From Lachnospiraceae bacterium (GTDB lineage: Bacteria; Bacillota; Clostridia; Lachnospirales; Lachnospiraceae): 64,000 bases of DNA. Both the position numbers and the translations under genes were made by a program. Of this stretch, positions 58,009 through 64,000 are shown piece by piece. The notes under the pieces are model-generated. The model saw only the letters and a list, made by a program, of their open reading frames with translations, was not told where the DNA came from and ran no database searches. The DNA is taken from positions 1 through 64,000 of the forward strand of contig CAJTDN010000016.1 in assembly GCA_910574865.1 (NCBI GenBank), given 5' to 3'. Each line of letters opens with the position of its first letter. Positions within the stretch are counted from its first letter, which is position 1.

Positions 58009-59322
58009 ATGATTATTGAAAATGGAATGGTGTTTGGCGTTGGCGGGAAATTTCACAAGACATCGCTTTACAGTGTGGGCGGGAAGGTCGTAAAAGGGGA
58101 GGACGCGCCTGGAACGGTTTGTAGGACGGCAAGCCGGATCCTGGATGCCGCGGGTTTTTACGTCATCCCGGGCCTGGTTGACGTGCACGCGCATGGGGCC
58201 GTGGGACATGATTTCTGTGACGGGGACATGGAAGGACTGCGTAAAATCGCGGAATACGAATACCGTTCCGGCGTGACGTCCTTTTGCCCGACTTCGATGA
58301 CGTTGCCGGAGGCGAGGCTGGCGGAAATTTATGCCGCCGTACCCATGCTGCTCAGGGAGATGGAAAGCGTGGGCGGGGGAGAACGCGTGTCAAAGGAAAA
58401 GGCCGCGGAAGCGGTGAATTTCTCTCGAATTGTCGGCATCCACATGGAAGGACCTTTTTTGGCGACAAAGAAATGCGGGGCGCAAAATCCGAAGGATATC
58501 GTGCCGGCAGATTACGACATGTTCTGCCGCTTGAACGAGGCGGGTGGCGGTTTGTTGAAAATCGTGACGGTGGCGCCGGAGCAGGCGCGAAACCTGGAGT
58601 TCATCCGCCGCGTGTCGGGAGAGGTCAACGTTTCCTTGGGGCATTCCACGGCGGGATTCGAGGAGGCGGAGGCGGGATTCGCGGCGGGGGCGAACCACGT
58701 GACGCATTTATTCAATGCCATGAACCCATACCATCATAGGAATCCGGGCATTATCGGCGCGGCCACGGGGCAAAAGGACGTTTTCGTGGAATTAATCAGC
58801 GACGGGATGCACGTGCACCCGGCGGCGGTTCGCGACGTGTTCCGGCTCTTTGGCGACGGGCGCGTGGTGTTGATTAGCGATTCCACCGCAAGCTGCGGGA
58901 TGCCGGACGGGGAATACGTGCTTGGAGGGCAGGCCGTTTTGAAGGACGGGCGCAAGGTGACGTTGGCGGCATCGGGCGGGATGAAACGGCTTGGCGTGGC
59001 GGGATTGCCGGATGTGCCAAACGGGAAGGCGGTGCCGGGCGGGGGGAAATTGTCGGGCATGGCAGAAGCGCCGAACCCGTCGGACGAGGTAATCGCCGGT
59101 TCGGCTTCCAATTTGTATGAATGTATGTGTTGCGCGGTGTCATTTGGCGTTCCGTTGGAGTCGGCGGTAAAGGCCGCCACGGTGAACCCGGCGAGGAGCA
59201 TCGGCTTGGAGGGGCAAATTGGCAGCTTTGTCCCGGGGGCGTGGGCAGATTGCCTGCTTATGGATGAAACGCTGCGGCTTCGGGCGGTCATCTCGAACGA
59301 GCACGTGACGTGGTTATCATGA
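58009..59322 (+). CDS. nagA: N-acetylglucosamine-6-phosphate deacetylase
   Basis: 437 residues from the ATG at 58009; a GTG at 57994 is also possible. Amidohydrolase-superfamily enzyme that removes acetate from GlcNAc-6-phosphate. Metal and substrate residues: VIPGLVDVHAHGAVGHD, Glu in GIHMEGPFLATKKCGAQNP, His in SLGHSTAGFEEAE and VTHLFNAMNPYHHRNPG, and Asp in VLISDSTASCGM. It is longer than most NagA proteins because of an insert near 325-350. It overlaps the GH20 reading region closely (21 bp to the next start), so the two are co-translated. Confidence 0.94.
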   Translation: MIIENGMVFGVGGKFHKTSLYSVGGKVVKGEDAPGTVCRTASRILDAAGFYVIPGLVDVHAHGAVGHDFCDGDMEGLRKIAEYEYRSGVTSFCPTSMTLPEARLAEIYAAVPMLLREMESVGGGERVSKEKAAEAVNFSRIVGIHMEGPFLATKKCGAQNPKDIVPADYDMFCRLNEAGGGLLKIVTVAPEQARNLEFIRRVSGEVNVSLGHSTAGFEEAEAGFAAGANHVTHLFNAMNPYHHRNPGIIGAATGQKDVFVELISDGMHVHPAAVRDVFRLFGDGRVVLISDSTASCGMPDGEYVLGGQAVLKDGRKVTLAASGGMKRLGVAGLPDVPNGKAVPGGGKLSGMAEAPNPSDEVIAGSASNLYECMCCAVSFGVPLESAVKAATVNPARSIGLEGQIGSFVPGAWADCLLMDETLRLRAVISNEHVTWLS

Positions 59323-59342
59323 GAAGAAGGGAGAGACGAAAA

Positions 59343-60998
59343 ATGGTTGAGATGATTCCGAAAATAAACGGTGAGGAGAGAAGGGAAGAAGGCAGGTTTG
59401 TCCTGCCAGAGGGCGAGGTGCGTGTCTTTGGCGCGGTGGCCTATGTGACGGTCTTGGAGGACCGTCTGGCCAAGATCGGGCTTCGCCGGAAGTGGAATTA
59501 TGTGGAGTGGAAGGAGCGCGAGACGGCGGCGGTTTGCTTCAACATGCTCCCAAAGGAGAAGCCGGAGGCGGATTTTGCAAAGGTCGAGGGCGCGTACGTG
59601 TTGTATATCACCCCGGAACAAGTCAAAGTGACGTCACATGACCCGGAAGGACTCACGAACGGCCTGACGACGCTTTATTGGATGCTGCGGGAAGGCGGCG
59701 GGGCGTGCGGTTGCGGAACCTTTACGGACGCGCCCGCTTGCGGGTATCGCGGAATCCTGATTGATTCCAGCCGCCATTTTTTCGACGTGGAAACCATAAA
59801 GGGCATGATTGAGCAGTGTTCCCTGCGGAAATTGAACCGTCTGCACTGGCATTTGAGCGACGACCAGGGATATCGCCTGGAAAGTTTGCGGTTTCCAAGG
59901 CTGAACGAGGTCGGCTCCTGGCGCAAGGAGCCGGACGGGAGCACGTATGGCGGATTTTATACGAAGGCCGAGGTACGTGACATCGTGTCGTACGCCGGCG
60001 CGCGGGGGATGCAAATTATCCCCGAGATTGACGTGCCGGGACACGTGGGCGCCATCCTGGCGGCTTATCCGCGTCTGAGCTGCAGCAAGGAGGAGATGGA
60101 AGTCAAGAACATGCCCGGCATTCACGAGCATATCCTTTGCGCGGGAGATGACTTGACGTTGCAGTGCGTGAATATTTTGCTGGACGAGGCGATGGAGCTG
60201 TTCCCCTATCCGTGGTTCCATGTCGGGGGGGATGAGGCGCCGAAGTCCGAGTGGAAGAAATGTCCCGCCTGCCAGGAGCGGATTCGCGCCGAGGGCTTGA
60301 AAGACGAGGAAGAACTGCAGGCGTGGTTTATAAAGAAAGTGGTGGAACATTTGCAGGAGAAGGGCAGGACCGCCATTTGCTGGAACGAGTGCATGAAGTC
60401 CGGCATGCTGGATTCGCGGGCTGTCGTGCAGTACTGGGACGAGGAAGAGGATGCCGGGTATTGCAGGGAATTGGCGGAAGGAGACCGCAAATGCATCTAC
60501 TCCTACACGCCCGCCTTTTATTTTGATTATGAGCCGATGCTGACGCCAATGCGCAGGATGCGGAACTGGAAGCCCGTTTTGCGGGACGGCTCGCAGGTCG
60601 CGGCGAAAAACCTGCTGGGGGTGGAGGCCGCGTTCTGGAGCGAGCGCATCGAGGATCGTGAAAGGCTGGAAAAGCTGGCGTTTCCGCGCCTGTTCGCGGT
60701 GGCGGAGGCGGCCTGGAACGGCCTTGCGGATTATGGGGAATTTGTAGAACGGTGTGCGAAACACATGCGGGCTCTTGACGAGGACGGCGTCCGGCATTAT
60801 TCCATGGACGAGGTCGATTTGGAGGGCGAGGCGCAGAAAGAGGCCATCATCAAGGAGTGGAAGCCGATGGTCGACCAGGCGCGCGCGGCCGGCATGGGAC
60901 ATTTTTTGGACGTGATTGGCAGGCTCGTGAGAAATAAACTGGAAGGCGTCATGGACGAGGCGATGATTGAGGAAATGATAGAAGAGATAAGGTCGTAG
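59343..60998 (+). CDS. Beta-N-acetylhexosaminidase, glycoside hydrolase family 20
   Basis: 551 residues from the ATG at 59343 (GGGAG upstream). An N-terminal alpha/beta domain (about 1-130) leads into the TIM barrel: YRGILIDSSRHFFDVETIKG, LNRLHWHLSDDQGYRLE, MQIIPEIDVPGHVGAILA and the catalytic Asp-Glu pair in WFHVGGDEAPKSEW (about residue 300). No signal peptide, so it hydrolyses imported GlcNAc-containing oligosaccharides, for example from mucin, N-glycans or chitin, and its product feeds NagA and NagB after phosphorylation. Confidence 0.95.
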   Translation: MVEMIPKINGEERREEGRFVLPEGEVRVFGAVAYVTVLEDRLAKIGLRRKWNYVEWKERETAAVCFNMLPKEKPEADFAKVEGAYVLYITPEQVKVTSHDPEGLTNGLTTLYWMLREGGGACGCGTFTDAPACGYRGILIDSSRHFFDVETIKGMIEQCSLRKLNRLHWHLSDDQGYRLESLRFPRLNEVGSWRKEPDGSTYGGFYTKAEVRDIVSYAGARGMQIIPEIDVPGHVGAILAAYPRLSCSKEEMEVKNMPGIHEHILCAGDDLTLQCVNILLDEAMELFPYPWFHVGGDEAPKSEWKKCPACQERIRAEGLKDEEELQAWFIKKVVEHLQEKGRTAICWNECMKSGMLDSRAVVQYWDEEEDAGYCRELAEGDRKCIYSYTPAFYFDYEPMLTPMRRMRNWKPVLRDGSQVAAKNLLGVEAAFWSERIEDRERLEKLAFPRLFAVAEAAWNGLADYGEFVERCAKHMRALDEDGVRHYSMDEVDLEGEAQKEAIIKEWKPMVDQARAAGMGHFLDVIGRLVRNKLEGVMDEAMIEEMIEEIRS

Positions 60999-61018
60999 AA
61001 GGGTCAAGGGTCTGGACG

Positions 61019-61135
61019 AGACGAGGCGATAGTGAAGACGGGGTATAGAAGAGACGAGGCGATAGTGAAGACGGGGTATAGAAGAGACGAGGCGATAGTG
61101 AAGACGGGGTATAGAAGAGACGAAGGCGATAGAAA
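61019..61135. repeat. 33-bp tandem repeat, about 3.5 units
   Basis: The unit (AGACGAGGCGATAGTGAAGA followed by CGGGGTATAGAAG) starts at 61019, 61052 and 61085 with no visible differences; a partial, changed fourth unit follows to 61135. It begins 20 bp after the GH20 stop. No gene spans it with support. Confidence 0.9.
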
Positions 61136-61306
61136 GGGAGAAGGAAAATCATGATACCGGCAATTGTACCAGCAGTGAAAAAATGAATTTGACGGGCGGC
61201 CCCGGGCGGCAACCTTGACATGGACGGCGTCGTGCAGTTGTGGAATGACGGGGGCAAGTGGGCGCGGAGCGATTCGTGCACATATGTGTTCCCAAATCTT
61301 CGCGCC
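61136..61306 (+). other. Degraded coding-like sequence
   Basis: GGAGAAGG precedes an ATG at 61151 that gives only MIPAIVPAVKK before a stop. Another frame then reads LDMDGVVQLWNDGGKWARSD, which looks protein-like but has no start. This fits the remains of a gene; no family is recognised. Confidence 0.25.
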
Positions 61307-61903
61307 TCATGCATTCGCGTCACGTCCTAAAAACTTTGTCGTGATTTCGGGCGTGAGGGCCGGCAGGCAGGAAAAGATGATTTTCGCCAGTTCCCGCGGG
61401 GATTCCGGGCAACCGTCGTCGAGCCATTTTCCGAGGATGGCGACAAAGCCCGTCCTAAAAAATGTAAAATAATAGGCACCTTGGCGTTCCGGCACGTTTA
61501 GCTTTTGATAGAAGGGAGCGACGATTTCCGACTGCAGCAATTTCATGTTATTTGCAAGAATCGTGGAATTGCTGTCGGAAAAAAGCGCATGGTAAAACGT
61601 CTTGTTTTCCTGAATGTGTTCGATGATGATGGAAAGATAATCCGTGGACATAAAATTGTCATTTGGTAAATACACATTTGCGTAGGTTGCCGTTAGTTTG
61701 CCCTCAAGTTCCTGCCCGATGGCTTCCATTACGGCGTACAAGTCCTGAAAATGGGCGTAAAACGTGGAACGGTTGATGGATGCGAGCACGCAAACGTCAC
61801 TGACCGTGATTTTTTTCAAGTCTTTTTGCCCCAATAATGCAAGAAGGCTTTTTTGTATGTTCTGATGGGTTTTCACGTACCCGGAATTTTCCTTTTTGTT
61901 CAT
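61307..61903 (-). CDS. TetR-family transcriptional regulator
   Basis: 198 residues from the ATG at 61903 (AAAGGA seven bases upstream). N-terminal helix-turn-helix: THQNIQKSLLALLGQKDLKK, ITVSDVCVLASINRSTFYAH, FQDLYAVMEAIGQEL. The C-terminal part (YLSIIIEHIQENKTFYHALF, GAYYFTFFRTGFVAILGKWL) resembles the TetR_C_7 type found in DhaS-like regulators of Firmicutes. No exporter or enzyme is directly linked, and its target is unknown. Confidence 0.88.
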   Translation of the reverse strand: MNKKENSGYVKTHQNIQKSLLALLGQKDLKKITVSDVCVLASINRSTFYAHFQDLYAVMEAIGQELEGKLTATYANVYLPNDNFMSTDYLSIIIEHIQENKTFYHALFSDSNSTILANNMKLLQSEIVAPFYQKLNVPERQGAYYFTFFRTGFVAILGKWLDDGCPESPRELAKIIFSCLPALTPEITTKFLGRDANA

Positions 61904-62012
61904 CTTCAAATCCTTTCTTTCATTCACGAAATTTACGTGCATGTTCCGAGCCGTCTGACGCCGCATCGGCGCGGTGTGCGGTTCGTGGGTGGACAATGAC
62001 GAAAAATACAAG

Positions 62013-63242
62013 TCAATGCCGACCGTGGGTTTCCCGGTATTGCTGCGGCGACATGCCGACCTGCCGGTTGAAGGTGTTGCTGAAATGGCTGCGCGAGCAA
62101 AACCCGAGGGCGGAGCCGATGTCCAAGACGCTGTAGTCGGTGGAGGCTAGCTGTACCTTGGCGTATTCAATCTTGGCGGACAAAATGTATTGTTTGACGT
62201 TGGAGCCGGTTTCGTTTTTAAATTTGCGCGACAAGTAGCAATCACTGTAGCCGACCAGCGAGGAGAGCGTGGAAGTGTCGATTTTGTCCGTGATGTGCAT
62301 GGAAATGTAATCGATGCACGTCTGGACGGGGCGGGAAATTTCCGATTGCCGTTTCAGGTCGTGTACTCGTTGGACGAAATCGTGGTAAAAATGGTGGTTG
62401 AGGTTGGCCAGCTCATTTGCCGTTTCGCAGGAATCAATTTGCTCCAAATAGGTGTCGTTGAGCGAGTAGGCGGTGGCGGCGGGCATTCCCCCGCGGATGG
62501 CGGCCCGGCTGGCGAGGGTCAAAAGGGAGGAACTGCTATATTTGAGCCGCTGCAATTGGTCTGGAAGGTCCGCCTTGATGCCGTTGCTGGCATATGCGGC
62601 CCTCGCCTGGGTCTCCTGGTAGTCAAGGCGCCCTTCCTCGACAATCTTCATCAATCGGGTTTCCATCTTGTACACGCCCAAATGGCCGGGATTGGTTTCC
62701 AACATCTTTTTGACCGAAGAGGATTTTACGGCATGCTTTTCGCCGCCTTGTTGCATTTTGATGTCAAAGTCGGTGAAGGTGACTTTTTGCCCGGTCAGGC
62801 AATAGTGGAACATTGCCACATATTGATAAAATATGTTTACCGGCACCATTGGAATCGTGTGCAGCGTCTGGATGAACTGGTACTTTGTATGGATGGAAAG
62901 CTGGTAGTCGTCTAATGCCTTCTCAATCAAGTGGGACGAGTTCTCGTAAATGAAGATTGGACCCATGACATGGAAAATCATGGGTTTTTGGCCTTGGCAT
63001 TCGAAGTCCGCCGCCCAGGTCAGTCCCAGGGAATTGTCAAATAGGACGGGTACGTCAAAACGCTGCATGTTTTTATGTAAGTGCTCCTTGCGCTTGCCCA
63101 TGGAAATGAAGAGGTCGAATAAAAAGTCGGTCTCGTTTTGGGGCGTGAGGGGGTTCAACTCACTGTCATAACTGGTAAAATGTATCGGATAATTGCAGGA
63201 AACCATCTGCTTAAAAAGGTCGAGGTTGTACTGTACGTCCAT
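62013..63242 (-). CDS. AraC-family transcriptional regulator with a large sensor region
   Basis: 409 residues from the ATG at 63242 (GAAGGAG upstream); the frame is open further but that part is the structured repeat. Residues 1-300 contain a sensor region without a recognised domain (an H-T-I-P-M-V-P segment near 130). The C-terminus has two helix-turn-helix motifs (TLSSLVGYSDCYLSRKFKNE and DIGSALGFCSRSHFSNTFNR, then VGMSPQQYRE). Such proteins in Lachnospiraceae usually sit beside GPH-type sugar transporters; the divergent gene at 63811 starts one, so it is the likely target. Confidence 0.9.
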   Translation of the reverse strand: MDVQYNLDLFKQMVSCNYPIHFTSYDSELNPLTPQNETDFLFDLFISMGKRKEHLHKNMQRFDVPVLFDNSLGLTWAADFECQGQKPMIFHVMGPIFIYENSSHLIEKALDDYQLSIHTKYQFIQTLHTIPMVPVNIFYQYVAMFHYCLTGQKVTFTDFDIKMQQGGEKHAVKSSSVKKMLETNPGHLGVYKMETRLMKIVEEGRLDYQETQARAAYASNGIKADLPDQLQRLKYSSSSLLTLASRAAIRGGMPAATAYSLNDTYLEQIDSCETANELANLNHHFYHDFVQRVHDLKRQSEISRPVQTCIDYISMHITDKIDTSTLSSLVGYSDCYLSRKFKNETGSNVKQYILSAKIEYAKVQLASTDYSVLDIGSALGFCSRSHFSNTFNRQVGMSPQQYRETHGRH

Positions 63243-63261
63243 TTCAATCTCCTTCGTGGTA

Positions 63262-63546
63262 TCGTCGGTTTGCGGGCAGAGCACCTCGAAAAACCTTCGG
63301 TTTTCCTCGGTCGCTTCGCTCGCCAAATGTGCGATGACGCACCTGCACGAGCAAGCTCGGCATCTGCATCCCGCCCACTTGGCTCTGCCCTTTGCGGGTG
63401 TTATGGCATGTCGTCGGTTTGCGGGCAGAGCACCTCGAAAAACCTTCGGTTTTCCTCGGTCGCTTCGCTCGCCAAATGTGCGATGATGCACCTGCACGAG
63501 CAAGCTCGGCATCTGCATCCCGCCCACTTGGCTCTGCCCTTTGCGG
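63262..63546. repeat. Tandem duplication of a structured ~136-bp element
   Basis: Two units, 63262-63397 and 63411-63546, are almost identical (period 149 bp). Each begins TCGTCGGTTTGCGGGCAGAG or its equivalent and ends with GGCTCTGCCCTTTGCGG, so GGGCAGAGC and GCTCTGCCC form inverted ends. Inside are small dyads GTGCG/CGCAC and CGCTTCGCTCG. The period is not a multiple of three, so conservation is not due to protein coding. Confidence 0.8.
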
Positions 63547-63810
63547 ATATTATACCATGTCATGTCCTTTGGATGCAATCAAACTTTTGAAGTGGCTTGT
63601 TTTATCTTTATTTTGCTCTCGGGGTCATGATTTTTCGAGAAAAGACAAGAAAATGGTTGATTGGACAAAATCATGGTTCCTATATAGTTTATAAATCCTT
63701 TATAATTCCATTTGGAAACAAGAGGTATTTTAAAACATGGTTCTTTCGTGAACGTGGGTGAACGTAAAGCGGGCGGAGGGACACTGGAGAAACGGAGGAG
63801 TAATGGGATT
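63547..63810. other. Intergenic region upstream of the transporter gene
   Basis: 264 bp, AT-rich in its middle, with possible promoter elements (TATATAG, TTTATAA near 63682-63695) that I cannot fix. It ends in a ribosome site GGAGGAG before 63811. No small gene seen. Confidence 0.3.
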
Positions 63811-64000
63811 ATGAGCGATGTGAAAAAGGGAAGTGCGGCGGTGCAGTACCGCGGCGCAAAAATCTGGGAACTGATTATGGCTCCGGCATGTGCGGGAAAC
63901 AACATTTGCATGTACATGTGCATGGTCTACGCGAGCTACGTGGGCAGTGCGGGGTATGGTATTGCGACCGCGCTGGTGGGCATCATCATCACGGCCACGC
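63811..64000 (+). CDS. GPH-type (MFS superfamily) sugar transporter, N-terminal part
   Basis: 63 codons before the window edge. After MSDVKKGSAAVQYRGAKIWE come the first membrane segment with LIMAPACAGNNICMYMCMVY and then SYVGSAGYGIATALVGIII. This start resembles glycoside-pentoside-hexuronide:cation symporters of Firmicutes, which import glycosides with a cation. The ribosome site is GGAGGAG. The assignment rests on the N-terminus only; the divergent AraC gene supports a sugar transporter. Confidence 0.6.
   Translation, partial: MSDVKKGSAAVQYRGAKIWELIMAPACAGNNICMYMCMVYASYVGSAGYGIATALVGIIITAT

Noticed and set aside
61019-61135. Possible short CRISPR array
   Set aside because: The 33-bp units follow each other directly with no spacers, and no cas gene is present.
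62190-62915. A 241-codon plus-strand open frame
   Set aside because: Antisense to the AraC gene at 62013-63242, with Gly/Val-rich composition typical of a shadow frame.
63262-63546. N-terminal extension of the AraC protein through the repeats
   Set aside because: The frame stays open, but the two repeat copies would be read in different frames, and a good ribosome site marks the start at 63242.
1-64000. tRNA, rRNA, CRISPR and prophage genes
   Set aside because: None were recognised on reading; no covariance or homology search could be run.

Overview
The window looks like part of a chromosome from a gut-type Lachnospiraceae (Clostridia): Gram-positive lipoprotein-type sugar-binding proteins, YesM/YesN regulators, AraC regulators beside glycoside hydrolase operons, a lantibiotic-type ABC exporter with its two-component system, a PdaA-like deacetylase, and several AAA-ATPase_like/PD-(D/E)XK (DUF1703) genes of the kind common in this family. 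No rRNA, tRNA or CRISPR array was seen. Everything rests on reading the sequence; no database search was run.

Layout. 1-561: the end of an IS3-like element sits inside a sugar-binding lipoprotein gene. 958-1809: AraC regulator. 1912-17155: a flagellin locus flanked by two near-identical DUF1703 genes in direct orientation. Its contents are a Hin-sized serine recombinase, two 26-bp palindromes shaped like recombinase crossover sites around a sigma-D-like promoter, a CsrA with an unusual C-terminal extension, flagellin, two glycosyltransferases, a sugar aminotransferase and an AT-rich trio (two ATP-grasp proteins and a CYTH-like protein). 17481-20103: TetR regulator with an ABC-2 exporter. 20447-22171: third DUF1703 gene. 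22177-37839: YesM/YesN, sugar ABC importer, GH1, an esterase-GH43 fusion, GH78-like, GH43 and esterase genes, suggesting use of acetylated hemicellulose. 38135-45733: AraC, sulfatase and a ribose/galactose-type ABC importer. 45892-48357: GH78 rhamnosidase. 48545-53576: two-component system divergent from a CprABC/NisFEG-like peptide-resistance exporter. 53708-57667: a collapsed DUF1703 minigene, PdaA-like deacetylase, NYN protein, nagB and an RpiR regulator. 58009-60998: nagA and a GH20 hexosaminidase. 61307-64000: TetR and AraC regulators, a tandem structured repeat, and the start of a GPH-type transporter.

The most interesting candidate is at 4639-4789: two 12+2+12 palindromes just downstream of a small serine recombinase bracket a segment whose sigma-D-like promoter points away from csrA-flagellin. 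Inversion would turn it toward csrA. This would be a Hin-like phase switch acting through CsrA, but it is a hypothesis drawn from sequence geometry. A second theme is the DUF1703 family: three intact or nearly intact copies, an in-frame collapsed minigene, a coding relic and copied leader sequence all lie within 54 kb.
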